Of a stretch of DNA of 45,167 nucleotides, positions 1 through 6,479 are shown in pieces; position 1 is the first letter of the stretch; every line of letters starts with the position of its first letter. This stretch comes from a virus. Both the position numbers and the translations under genes were made by a program. The stretch spans positions 1 to 45,167 of the IMG/VR virus record IMGVR_UViG_3300022725_000151; one strand, written 5' to 3'. The notes beneath the pieces are model-generated. The model was not told the DNA's origin. It searched no databases and worked only from the letters and a program-made list of their open reading frames with translations.

Positions 1-53
1 CCTTGAGGAGATGGATTAAGGGGAAAGGTAAAGGGTTTAAGGTTTTGGGTTTT

Positions 54-79
54 TGTGATCCGTCAAAAGAGATGGGATC
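54..79 (-). repeat. Left terminal inverted repeat, transposase end site L1
   Basis: The segment begins TGT and holds CGTCAAAA followed by GGGATC. It matches the complement of the right terminus at about 19 of 26 positions. The conserved core is GTCAAAA, then four or five bases, then GGATC. MuA-type transposases bind such sites at both ends. The role is inferred from position and symmetry. Confidence 0.75.
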
Positions 80-90
80 GGGAGTGCTGG

Positions 91-130
91 GCTGAGGAAG
101 GCTGAACAAAGCTGAACAGAGCTGACTGAA
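91..130 (+). repeat. Four 10-bp phased repeats inside the left end
   Basis: Four consecutive decamers start with GCTGA: GCTGAGGAAG, GCTGAACAAA, GCTGAACAGA and GCTGACTGAA. A 10-bp period keeps the motif on one face of the helix. They lie between the outer and inner transposase-type sites, a place where a bend or a bound architectural protein would help build the transposition complex. Function is inferred. Confidence 0.55.
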
Positions 131-170
131 TGGGTTTGGGCGGATGGGCGGAATTCTTGAGGATTGTTGT

Positions 171-228
171 AATGATCAAAAGTCGATGCGAAAAAGTGGG
201 ATCGGCGATCCCATTTGTTTTGATCATT
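171..228. repeat. Inner left-end transposase-type sites, inverted pair
   Basis: AATGATCAAAA (171-181) and TTTTGATCATT (218-228) are a perfect 11-bp inverted pair. They enclose a second inverted pair, GGGATC (198-203) and GATCCC (207-212). The half from 207 to 228 matches the complement of the right-end repeat units at 20 of 22 positions. That makes this stretch the left counterpart of the right-end array. Leftward transcription from the accessory genes does not cross it, and no gene is visible in 1-347. Confidence 0.7.
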
Positions 229-347
229 GGGGTGTGACAGTTGGGCTACTTAATGCGAAGGATGGCAATAAGCGGCGTGTGCCGGTGAGAGTGGTTTAAG
301 GGTAGATTTAAGGGGTGAATAATTCGCCCTCAAGGAATGATTTACAG

Positions 348-1061
348 ATGCCTGATCGCTGCTGGGTAGACGAGGTAGCGACGGCGCTGGCGGAGGGACG
401 GGTGTTGCTGTATCGCCAGCGGATTGTGACGCGCGGGGGATTGCAGCGCTTTGAGGTTTTGGCGCGGTTGATGGTGGAGGGGCAAGTATTGAACCCTGTT
501 GTGTGGATGCCTGCGCTGGAGGGAGAACCGGATTTGTTTCGCGAGTTTGACTTGTGGGCATTGCGAAGCGCGCTGGAGCGAGGACTAGATTCGCGAGAGC
601 AGGTGTGGATTAACGTCTGTGGACACTCGGTGACGACGGGGTTTGCGGCACTGGTGGGGAAGCTGCTGGACAAGCACAGCCTGCCCGCTCGCCAACTGTG
701 CGTGGAGATAACTGAATCGGTGGCGATGGGGCATGGCTACCGACAGGAGCTGCGGAATCTGAGAGCACTGGGAATCGACATCGCGATCGATGACTTGGGC
801 GCGGGACACAGCAACCTAAAAAGCCTAGAGGCCCTGCCCTACAACTGGCTCAAGATTGACGGGGGGCTGTTGGCTTCGCCCCGAAAATTGAAGGTTGCCA
901 AGCACCTCTGCCTGCTGGGCAAGGAATTGGGGATGGGCGTAGTGGCTGAATGGGTAGAGACCCCACATCAGGCGATGCTGCTGTGGGGATGGGGCTGTGA
1001 TGGTCTGCAAGGATTTAATGTGCCGAAAGTTGGCGAGGGACGCCCAAAGCGCTGGGGCTAG
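348..1061 (+). CDS. EAL-domain cyclic-di-GMP phosphodiesterase
   Basis: A stand-alone EAL domain of 237 residues that would hydrolyse the bacterial second messenger cyclic di-GMP. The metal and catalytic residues can all be found: E36 in the EVL version of the EAL motif, N89 in the WINVCG segment, E120 in VEITES, D148-D149 in the DDLGAG loop, K169 in LKID, E201 in AEWVE and Q221 in LQGF. Loop 6 reads DDLGAGHSNL instead of the usual DDFGTGYSSL, so activity is likely but not certain. ATG 348 is chosen because AAGGA at 332-336 precedes it; a GTG at 315 opens the same frame without a usable ribosome site. No GGDEF, PAS or membrane segment is present. It lies just inside the left end, outside the phage core. 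Confidence 0.85.
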   Translation: MPDRCWVDEVATALAEGRVLLYRQRIVTRGGLQRFEVLARLMVEGQVLNPVVWMPALEGEPDLFREFDLWALRSALERGLDSREQVWINVCGHSVTTGFAALVGKLLDKHSLPARQLCVEITESVAMGHGYRQELRNLRALGIDIAIDDLGAGHSNLKSLEALPYNWLKIDGGLLASPRKLKVAKHLCLLGKELGMGVVAEWVETPHQAMLLWGWGCDGLQGFNVPKVGEGRPKRWG

Positions 1062-1145
1062 GTGCTTGTGGGGTGGTAGGAAGTGGGGGCATGAGCTATA
1101 AGGGCGATGGCCAGTGATGGCTGCTCTCCCTGCTTTGAGGTGTGT

Positions 1146-1304
1146 ATGAAACGATTATGGAAAATGTGCTTGGCATTGCTGGCCGCGCTCGGGCTGATCG
1201 CGGCCCCGGCTGTGGCTGACAACAGCGGCGATGAGTTTCCCGGTCAGCGGCAGGGTGGGGGTACCCATGTGGCGAACCCGCTGGAGGCCGACAACGCGGA
1301 GTAG
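1146..1304 (+). CDS. Small exported peptide
   Basis: A 52-residue protein with a clear Sec signal peptide: MKRLWK, a Leu/Ala-rich core and an APAVA-D cleavage site near residue 24. About 28 residues would be released, containing GQRQGGGTH, a GxRxGGGT pattern I associate with the start of some exported cyanobacterial proteins (DUF928-like); that link is tentative. GAGG lies just upstream of ATG 1146, and an upstream in-frame ATG at 1107 would bury the signal peptide. A terminator follows. Target unknown; a secreted or periplasmic moron product is likely. Confidence 0.65.
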   Translation: MKRLWKMCLALLAALGLIAAPAVADNSGDEFPGQRQGGGTHVANPLEADNAE

Positions 1305-1334
1305 TCGCGTGTGAAAACTGAATAGACGGCCACG

Positions 1335-1361
1335 GCCCCCGGCGAATGCTGGGGGCTTTTT
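1335..1361 (+). terminator. Rho-independent terminator after the exported peptide gene
   Basis: GCCCCCGGC and GCTGGGGGC pair across a short GAAT loop with one wobble, followed by TTTTT. It closes the rightward accessory unit and separates it from the convergent gene ending at 1386. Confidence 0.8.
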
Positions 1362-1385
1362 GGTGCATTGCTTGCGCTATGTACC

Positions 1386-1787
1386 CTACGGGGTGGAAAC
1401 CTTGAAGTAGAGGTAGTCGGGGAAGGAGTCGGCGGAAACGTACTTGCCACTGGCGATCACTTGTTTGCTGGGCTTGTTGTTGACGGTGATCCAGTCGGCT
1501 TTGTTGTTGATGTAGACGACCTCGACCCAGTTGTCGCCGTAGGTGAGTTTGGGGCAGGGGCAGGGCGTATTGGAGGGGGTGGCTTGCTCGATCGCAGTGG
1601 GCTGACCGAGGATGGCCGCAACGGCCTCGGGAGATTGCCCTGCAATGTCGGCGACATCAAGGTCGGGCGATGCTGGTGCGTCGATGGCGGTGGGCTCGCT
1701 ACCACCACCATTGAGGTGGTTGACAATGACGGCAGGGCCGAGGATGGCAAGACAGAGGGCTGGGACAATGAAAAGCCATTTGCGCAT
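1386..1787 (-). CDS. Membrane-anchored small protein, function unknown
   Basis: 133 residues. An N-terminal hydrophobic segment (about residues 4-22, starting MRKWLFIVPAL) suggests an anchor or uncleaved signal. A Pro/Ala/Asp-rich spacer follows, then a compact domain with DIAGQSPEAVAAILGQP and a strand-rich end, VEVVYINNKADWITV. The helix-helix-strand order and the GQPTxIE turn resemble the BamE/SmpA type of periplasmic domain, a fold-level guess only. AGGAATTC precedes the start. It converges on the terminator at 1335-1361. Confidence 0.7.
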   Translation of the reverse strand: MRKWLFIVPALCLAILGPAVIVNHLNGGGSEPTAIDAPASPDLDVADIAGQSPEAVAAILGQPTAIEQATPSNTPCPCPKLTYGDNWVEVVYINNKADWITVNNKPSKQVIASGKYVSADSFPDYLYFKVSTP

Positions 1788-1867
1788 GATGAATTCCTAA
1801 GAGCATATTCCTATTAAGCCCCAAGTGGGACGGTGAATTGCGCGATCGCACCCTATGGTTGCTGGTT

Positions 1868-2074
1868 TTACAGCTTGCTGATGTCTTCGGTGCTGCTGGC
1901 GAGACACTGAATGGCTTGGGCCAGGTGCAAGATGGCGAGGCTGTTGAGCTCTGTTTGCTTTTCGGAGGCCAGGGTTAAGGCTTGGTCTTGTAGGGCTTCG
2001 ATGAGCTGGAGCTGTTTGTCTTTACGGGTTTTGGCGGCCATCTCTTCTTGGTCGATATCGATAAGGGTTTGCAT
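1868..2074 (-). CDS. Small helical protein, unknown
   Basis: 68 residues from the ATG at 2074, which has GAGG eight bases upstream. A longer in-frame opening from 2137 lacks a comparable site and overlaps the terminator. The protein is charged and Gln/Leu-rich throughout, predicted as one or two long helices, with no recognised domain. It may be cotranscribed with the anchored protein gene downstream of it on the same strand. Confidence 0.5.
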   Translation of the reverse strand: MQTLIDIDQEEMAAKTRKDKQLQLIEALQDQALTLASEKQTELNSLAILHLAQAIQCLASSTEDISKL

Positions 2075-2126
2075 GGGCTTTGCCTCGCTAGAATAGGGTG
2101 CAAAGCCTTGGAACAGCTTTAATTTT

Positions 2127-2160
2127 AAGCCCCACACCGGATACCGATGCGGGGCTTTTT
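2127..2160. terminator. Bidirectional terminator hairpin
   Basis: AAGCCCC at 2127-2133 pairs with GGGGCTT at 2151-2157, followed by TTT on the plus strand. On the minus strand the stem is followed by AAAATT. It lies downstream of the leftward gene ending at 2251 and upstream of the gene starting at 2074, so it probably ends the former's transcript. Confidence 0.65.
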
Positions 2161-2250
2161 GATGCAGGGCTGCGCGAATGCATCTGCGATTTTTTACAGG
2201 ATTGCATAAAAAATCAGAACCATTGCAGTGAAAGGGATGCAGCGTATCGC

Positions 2251-2919
2251 TTACGCTTTGTCGTCTGGGTCTTCAAACGATTTGTAATGGTCCATGATGT
2301 TTACGACGTTGGAGGCGAATTTATCTTGTTCGTACACCAAGTCTTGGATAATTTCAATCCTTTGACCAAAGCCATCCCAAGCCATTGCTAGCTTTGCCGC
2401 CTGGTTCCCAGCTTCCTTTTGATAATCCTCTTTGTGTGAGTTAGCCTCAATCCAGAATGACTGAAGGGCGGCTGAAACCTTGCGTAAACAGAAGGCTGTG
2501 TTCAGGCAGAATTCAGCGACCTCGTTAAAATCATTTTTCGGCGATGATTCGTAATCATCTACCTTTTCGGACATTGAGTCTTCCCACTCTTTTTGAAGCT
2601 TGACAATCACTTGACGGGTGTACCGCCCTTGAGGATTGTCGGCTAGCAGGCAAAGATCACTGAGGCCATGAACGCTAAGCAAGTAAACGACCCTGCCTGG
2701 GTTAGAATTTTCAACTTCAAGCGTGTCTAGGGAAAAACGGCAATAGTCTAGGTCTGGGGTCAAGTGCCTTTGCACAAGACTGATAGCAGCATCCATCGAC
2801 GTGGTGCCAGTGATCTGCCAGATTGTACTAAGCCTAAAAGGGAACGAAGATCTAGAAGCAATAGACTTTCTGATTTTGTGGAGGTCTATTTCGAAATCAA
2901 GTGGTTGGTCGAAGTCCAT
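2251..2919 (-). CDS. Unknown protein, possibly antirepressor-like
   Basis: 222 residues from ATG 2919, with AGG seven bases upstream; an upstream ATG at 2940 is less well placed. The first 110 residues run through a FRLSTIWQITG segment, a TPDLDY turn and a VYLLSVHGLSDLCLLADNPQGRYTR segment. That succession is reminiscent of AntA/BRO-type phage antirepressor domains, where a Leu-rich helix is followed by a conserved Arg. The rest is acidic and helical. The match is by eye only. Its leftward position beside the repressor would suit a lysogeny-control role. Confidence 0.45.
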   Translation of the reverse strand: MDFDQPLDFEIDLHKIRKSIASRSSFPFRLSTIWQITGTTSMDAAISLVQRHLTPDLDYCRFSLDTLEVENSNPGRVVYLLSVHGLSDLCLLADNPQGRYTRQVIVKLQKEWEDSMSEKVDDYESSPKNDFNEVAEFCLNTAFCLRKVSAALQSFWIEANSHKEDYQKEAGNQAAKLAMAWDGFGQRIEIIQDLVYEQDKFASNVVNIMDHYKSFEDPDDKA

Positions 2920-2947
2920 AATGAAACCTAGTAAGAACACATGAACT

Positions 2948-2985
2948 ATAGCCCTGATATTTGTCTAATGGCAAGCCAGGGCTAT
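2948..2985. other. Hairpin upstream of the leftward unknown gene
   Basis: ATAGCCCTG (2948-2956) and CAGGGCTAT (2977-2985) are a perfect 9-bp inverted repeat with a 20-base loop, followed by TTTCTTT on the plus strand. It could act as a weak terminator or as a leader hairpin of the gene starting at 2919. Confidence 0.5.
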
Positions 2986-3037
2986 TTCTTTGGCTGAAAG
3001 GGTTGATATACAAGGGCTTAAACGCTCTTAAACGGTG

Positions 3038-3069
3038 AAAGCCCCGCTGAGGTGATCAGGGGGGCTTTT
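3038..3069. terminator. Terminator-like hairpin downstream of the repressor
   Basis: AAAGCCCC pairs with GGGGCTTTT across a loop that includes TGAGGTGATCA. It lies past the repressor stop on the minus strand and can end that transcript. The adjacent GTGTGACAGTTG (3072-3083) recurs exactly at 232-243 near the left end. Confidence 0.55.
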
Positions 3070-3105
3070 GAGTGTGACAGTTGAGTGGTTTTTAGGAAGC
3101 TTTCT

Positions 3106-3230
3106 GTTCGGAGTTCGGAGTTTGGAGTTCATGAAAGATCGAACAACTCCGAACAACTCCGAACAACTCCGAACTAACTCCGAACTAACTCCGAACTAAC
3201 TCCGAACTAACTCCGAACTAACTCCGAACT
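3106..3230 (+). repeat. 10/11-bp tandem repeat array with inverted leader copies
   Basis: Three exact copies of GAACAACTCC (3141-3170) are followed by five exact copies of GAACTAACTCC (3171-3225) and a partial copy. Just before them, 3106-3130 carries the same GTTCGGAGTT motif in the opposite orientation, so the two parts can pair. The period is close to one helical turn. The rest of 2986-3278 holds only the terminator hairpin above and no gene. Confidence 0.85.
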
Positions 3231-3278
3231 AGCCAGTAAGTGAGCGCGCGTAATTTAAACAGTAGATACCACCGGGCA

Positions 3279-3551
3279 TCAGCCGTTATAGGATCCTCCG
3301 TCTTCCGCTGCCATCATGGTGGAGTTACTCCGAGGCTGACATTGGACGTTACCTATCAATGAGAAGTAGTAGGCCTGCTCTTCGGGGCTTAACGCTTGAA
3401 TTACTTTTTGCAGGTTAATTACAGAAAGACTGGCACCACCGTTCTTGAACTCGCTGATTTGAGAGGGATTAACCCCGGTCTTGCGCCCCAACTTGGCTCC
3501 GCTAATGCGGAACTCAAACATCGTTCTGCGTAGAGCTTCCCCAAAATCCAT
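3279..3551 (-). CDS. Leftward HTH repressor (c-repressor analogue)
   Basis: A 90-residue helix-turn-helix protein. Residues 17-45 (SGAKLGRKTGVNPSQISEFK) give the XRE/Cro pattern: a GxKLGRKTGV first helix and a PSQISEFKNG recognition helix. The tail is short and polar with no oligomerisation domain that I recognise. Position and orientation, leftward and divergent from the Ner-like gene and transposase, match the Mu c repressor, although Mu c belongs to a different DNA-binding family. Promoter boxes and palindromes lie directly upstream. Expected to hold the transposition operon off in lysogeny. Confidence 0.72.
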   Translation of the reverse strand: MDFGEALRRTMFEFRISGAKLGRKTGVNPSQISEFKNGGASLSVINLQKVIQALSPEEQAYYFSLIGNVQCQPRSNSTMMAAEDGGSYNG

Positions 3552-3552
3552 C

Positions 3553-3581
3553 GAATTAATTCCTAGTTCTTGAATTAATTC
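3553..3581. promoter_or_regulatory. Paired operator-like palindromes at the repressor start
   Basis: The palindrome GAATTAATTC occurs at 3553-3562 and 3572-3581, 19 bp centre to centre. The second copy extends to TTGAATTAATTCAA (3570-3583). They cover the leader of the repressor gene, where binding would allow autoregulation. Which regulator binds is not visible. Confidence 0.6.
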
Positions 3582-3582
3582 A

Positions 3583-3611
3583 ATTAAACACGAATAAATC
3601 TAAGGCGACAA
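3583..3611 (-). promoter_or_regulatory. Predicted repressor promoter
   Basis: On the minus strand, TTGTCG (complement of 3606-3611) and TTTAAT (complement of 3583-3588) are separated by 17 bp. These are 4/6 and 5/6 matches to the sigma-70 boxes. Transcription would start among the GAATTAATTC palindromes. Confidence 0.55.
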
Positions 3612-3663
3612 TCGATCACCTGTACTAGACTTTCTCAACATTTTGTTTTGTCCGTATAAGCAC

Positions 3664-3692
3664 TTGACAAATTCACTCGAAGGTCTTTAGAT
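3664..3692 (+). promoter_or_regulatory. Predicted early promoter for the transposition operon
   Basis: A consensus -35 box TTGACA (3664-3669) is followed 17 bp later by TTAGAT (3687-3692), a weak -10. Initiation near 3699 would place the palindromic operator at the transcript start. It would also exclude the upstream ATG at 3691 as the Ner start, leaving ATG 3724. Confidence 0.55.
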
Positions 3693-3703
3693 GTATTCAA
3701 CAC

Positions 3704-3720
3704 ATTCGATCAGATCGAAT
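3704..3720. promoter_or_regulatory. 17-bp palindromic operator at the early start
   Basis: ATTCGATC, A, GATCGAAT is a perfect palindrome with 8-bp arms centred at 3712. It sits between the predicted transcription start and the Ner-like ATG. A dimeric repressor bound here would block early transcription. Confidence 0.65.
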
Positions 3721-3723
3721 ATC

Positions 3724-3996
3724 ATGCAAATAACCGAAGAGCATATTCGGCGTGCCCTCGCCAGACAAATAGCCCTCATCTTCGATACCAGCGAGCAGAC
3801 CGTATCTAACTGGAGACTGGGTAGAAACCATCCTTCTGGGCGGATGCTGCAAAGAGCCTGTCAGCGCACTGGTATTCCAAAGGATGTCCTCATTCGAGGA
3901 TTAGACTTGCGCGCCCGTGATGCTGATCGAGATCAGGAGGTTCGAGGGTTTTTGGATGAAGAGCTTGCAAAGATTTTGGACGGGCAAGCCGCCTGA
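3724..3996 (+). CDS. Ner/Cro-like HTH regulator
   Basis: A 90-residue protein. Residues 1-45 hold an HTH (QIALIFDTSEQTVSNWRLGR), with TSEQTVSNW as recognition helix; the C-terminal part is a charged helix rich in Asp and Arg. It is the first gene rightward of the operator and directly precedes the transposase, the place of Ner in Mu, which damps early and repressor transcription. ATG 3724 is preferred over the in-frame ATG at 3691 because the latter overlaps the predicted -10 box. No strong Shine-Dalgarno is visible. Confidence 0.7.
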   Translation: MQITEEHIRRALARQIALIFDTSEQTVSNWRLGRNHPSGRMLQRACQRTGIPKDVLIRGLDLRARDADRDQEVRGFLDEELAKILDGQAA

Positions 3997-4046
3997 ATTC
4001 AGTAGGAATGCAGAACGATGGATAGAATCGACGTCGAAGGTAGGCT

Positions 4047-6419
4047 ATGAAGCTTTGGTTTACAAGTAAGGAGCTTGCTGAGATCCAACCCCCTGGGTTG
4101 CCTGGTACTGAAAGAGGCATTCAGAAACGGTTTAAGCCGTTGTTGGGAAAGCTTGAGAAAGAGGGCAAGGTTCGCAAGCGCCAAGGTCGGGGTGGTGGCT
4201 GGGAGTATCACATCAGTTGCCTCCCTCCGGAGACGCAAGAGTATTTACTAACGCGCGGCATCGATGTCGATGCCGACGGTAACGCCACATATATAGATGT
4301 GGTGGCAACAGAAATTAGACCTGATGTGCAGGCCAGCCCTGCCGTGGACGCTACACGGGTAACTGCGACCTCTGCCCCCACGGAGCCTGCACAGATGGCC
4401 GATCGCGTACCTGCACCTGATTCCTCGCGATCGGTTTCCTCTTTGGCCCTCACCCCCAGCCCCTCTCCCAAAACTGGGAGAGGGGGGCAAGACTCAACAA
4501 TTCGCGCGATTGTGCGGGTGACGATACCTGAAGAGGAGCCGACGGGCATCCCCAAACGGGAGCGGGTCGCGATCGCCCGAGCGGCTTATATTCAAGCTCA
4601 GCTCGAATATTGCGCTGACAGGGGCATCCCTGCGGTGGACTGCGAGTATGAGTTTTGCCAACAGTTAAAGGCGGGTTTAGTACGCGTTTATGGCTGGGTT
4701 AGACGCCTGCAAAAACCGCCGAGTCGGTCTTCGCTGTGCCGCTGGAAGACGGAGGCGAGGCAAGAAAACCTGCTGGGCATGGCCCCAGGGCAGAAGACTG
4801 GGCGTCCGAGCGTATTTGCAGAGAACGAAATCCTGGCGGGGTTTGTGATTGCGGCGGTGTGCAAGTGGCCCCACGTGAAATACAGCCATTTATATAGAGT
4901 GGTGCGCGATCGCTTTCCCAACTTAGAGGCCACCGAGCCGACGGTGCGGCGATTTGTGCAGCGCTGGAAGCAGGAAAATAAGGGCACCTTTGCCCTGCTG
5001 TGCAATCCTGACGATTGGAAGAATCGCTTCTTACCGGCCTTTGGTTCTTACTCTGAAGGGGTGACGGCGCTGAATGACCTGTGGGAGCTGGACAGCACCC
5101 CGGCTGATGTGATGCTCGCCGATGGCCGCTACGCGATCGTGGGCTGCATTGATGTCTACAGCCGACGGGCGAAACTGCTCGTGACCAAGACCTCGAAGGC
5201 GGTGGCGATCATCGCCCTGCTGCGACGCTGCATCCTGGATTGGGGCGTGCCCCGTGCGGTGAAAACTGACAACGGGAAGGACTACACGGCCTTCCACATT
5301 CAGCACACGCTGGAGGCGTTGCAGATTGACCATCGGCTGTGTCAGCCGTTTAGCCCGGAACAGAAGCCCCATGTGGAACGCTTTTTAGGCACGTTTTTAC
5401 ACGACTTTTTAGAGTTATTGCCCGGCTATATTGGGCACTCGGTGGGCGATAGAAAGAAAATTGAGAGCCGGAAATCGTTTGCCGAGCGCTTTGGCGACAA
5501 GGCGATCGAGGTCAACCTTGACCTGAAAACCTTTCAAGCCTTTTGCGACAACTGGTGTGAGGGCGATTATGACAACGAAGTCCACGGGACGACGGGTAAG
5601 TCGCCTGCTCAGATGGCGGTGGGGCAGCCCATTCGCACGATTGAAAACGAACGCCAGCTAGACCTGCTGATGGCCGAGACGGCGACCCGAACCGTTCAGA
5701 AGAAAGGCATCAAGATCGAGGGGCGCTGGTTTATTGCGCCAGATCTGGCCCCCCGCATTGGCGAACAAGTGCATCTGCGACTGCCGCAGGATGCGGGCAT
5801 CGTCTACGTCTTTACCGATCCGAGCTGTACCGAATTTATTTGTGTGGCGGAGGACCCCGATTGCACTGGTGCGAATCGCCAGGAGATTGCCCGCAAGGCG
5901 AAGCTGTGGCGCAAACAGCAGGCCGAAGCCGTGAGAAATATTCGCAAGCTGATCAAGGAGACGAACCTGGACGAAGTGCCGATGGAGATGGTAGAGGCCA
6001 GCCGTCAAGCTGCCGCCAAAATCGAGGTGCTACCAGGGCAGAAAGAGTTGGCGCAGTTGCCAGCTTCGTCGGCTCAGGCGGTAGATCAATATCTGACGAT
6101 GACCAGCCCACAGGAGCCGATACCGCTGACGCCCGTTGAGCGACAGCACATCGAGAAACGGGAACAGGCCAAAGCCCAGCAAGAGGCGAAGCAAAACAGC
6201 CTGACGCCCATGCAGCGCGAGATGATCAAAGACTTTCCTGGCTGGTTTGACCGGGAAATTTTTAACCCCTTGTATCTGGAAAAGCGAACGGTGGAAAGCC
6301 TGCGGCCTGAAGTGCAGGCGTACATCGCCAAGCAAAAAGAAGAGGGGTGGTTTCAGGGGCATTGGAAAGAAGCGATGTCGCGATACAACTATCGCACCAC
6401 CCCACCCAAAGCCATGTAA
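4047..6419 (+). CDS. MuA-like DDE transposase
   Basis: 790 residues. The N-terminus (1-70: WFTSKELAEIQ...GLPGTERGIQKR) is the Mu-type winged helix used for enhancer or end binding. The RNase-H core carries the DDE triad: D349 in WELDSTP, D408 in KTDNGKDY and E444 in PHVERFLGTF. A beta-barrel-like segment and a basic C-terminal helix region follow, the latter where MuA contacts MuB. It catalyses strand transfer of the phage ends into target DNA. AAGG precedes ATG 4047. Odd feature: residues 130-150 (LALTPSPSPKTGRGGQ) are encoded by a genomic palindromic repeat inside an otherwise low-complexity linker. The MuB gene follows closely. Confidence 0.95.
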   Translation: MKLWFTSKELAEIQPPGLPGTERGIQKRFKPLLGKLEKEGKVRKRQGRGGGWEYHISCLPPETQEYLLTRGIDVDADGNATYIDVVATEIRPDVQASPAVDATRVTATSAPTEPAQMADRVPAPDSSRSVSSLALTPSPSPKTGRGGQDSTIRAIVRVTIPEEEPTGIPKRERVAIARAAYIQAQLEYCADRGIPAVDCEYEFCQQLKAGLVRVYGWVRRLQKPPSRSSLCRWKTEARQENLLGMAPGQKTGRPSVFAENEILAGFVIAAVCKWPHVKYSHLYRVVRDRFPNLEATEPTVRRFVQRWKQENKGTFALLCNPDDWKNRFLPAFGSYSEGVTALNDLWELDSTPADVMLADGRYAIVGCIDVYSRRAKLLVTKTSKAVAIIALLRRCILDWGVPRAVKTDNGKDYTAFHIQHTLEALQIDHRLCQPFSPEQKPHVERFLGTFLHDFLELLPGYIGHSVGDRKKIESRKSFAERFGDKAIEVNLDLKTFQAFCDNWCEGDYDNEVHGTTGKSPAQMAVGQPIRTIENERQLDLLMAETATRTVQKKGIKIEGRWFIAPDLAPRIGEQVHLRLPQDAGIVYVFTDPSCTEFICVAEDPDCTGANRQEIARKAKLWRKQQAEAVRNIRKLIKETNLDEVPMEMVEASRQAAAKIEVLPGQKELAQLPASSAQAVDQYLTMTSPQEPIPLTPVERQHIEKREQAKAQQEAKQNSLTPMQREMIKDFPGWFDREIFNPLYLEKRTVESLRPEVQAYIAKQKEEGWFQGHWKEAMSRYNYRTTPPKAM
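4460..4485 (+). repeat. Palindromic cyanobacterial repeat inside the transposase gene
   Basis: CCCCTCTCCCA (4460-4470), loop AAAC, TGGGAGAGGGG (4475-4485) is a perfect 11-bp stem, preceded by CCCTCACCCCCAG. Repeats of this form are common between genes of cyanobacteria (general knowledge). Here one lies in frame and supplies part of a linker. Confidence 0.8.
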
Positions 6420-6425
6420 AAACCC

Positions 6426-6443
6426 CTGCCCCAAGTGGGGCAG
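6426..6443 (+). other. Short hairpin between the transposase and ATPase genes
   Basis: CTGCCCC, AAGT, GGGGCAG is a perfect 7-bp stem 7 bases after the transposase stop. It has no T-tract. It may tune expression of the ATPase relative to the transposase or be a small repeat. Confidence 0.5.
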
Positions 6444-6479
6444 AGGCTTAGTCAAAGCTATGTAATTCGAGTATACGAC

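Noticed and set aside
3141-3230. Possible CRISPR array
   Set aside because: Units are only 10-11 bp with no spacers and no cas genes nearby.
4207-4555. Leftward open frames opposite the transposase linker, including one with repeated Gly/Arg
   Set aside because: They are shadows of the transposase gene and of the palindromic repeat; no ribosome site or coding pattern.
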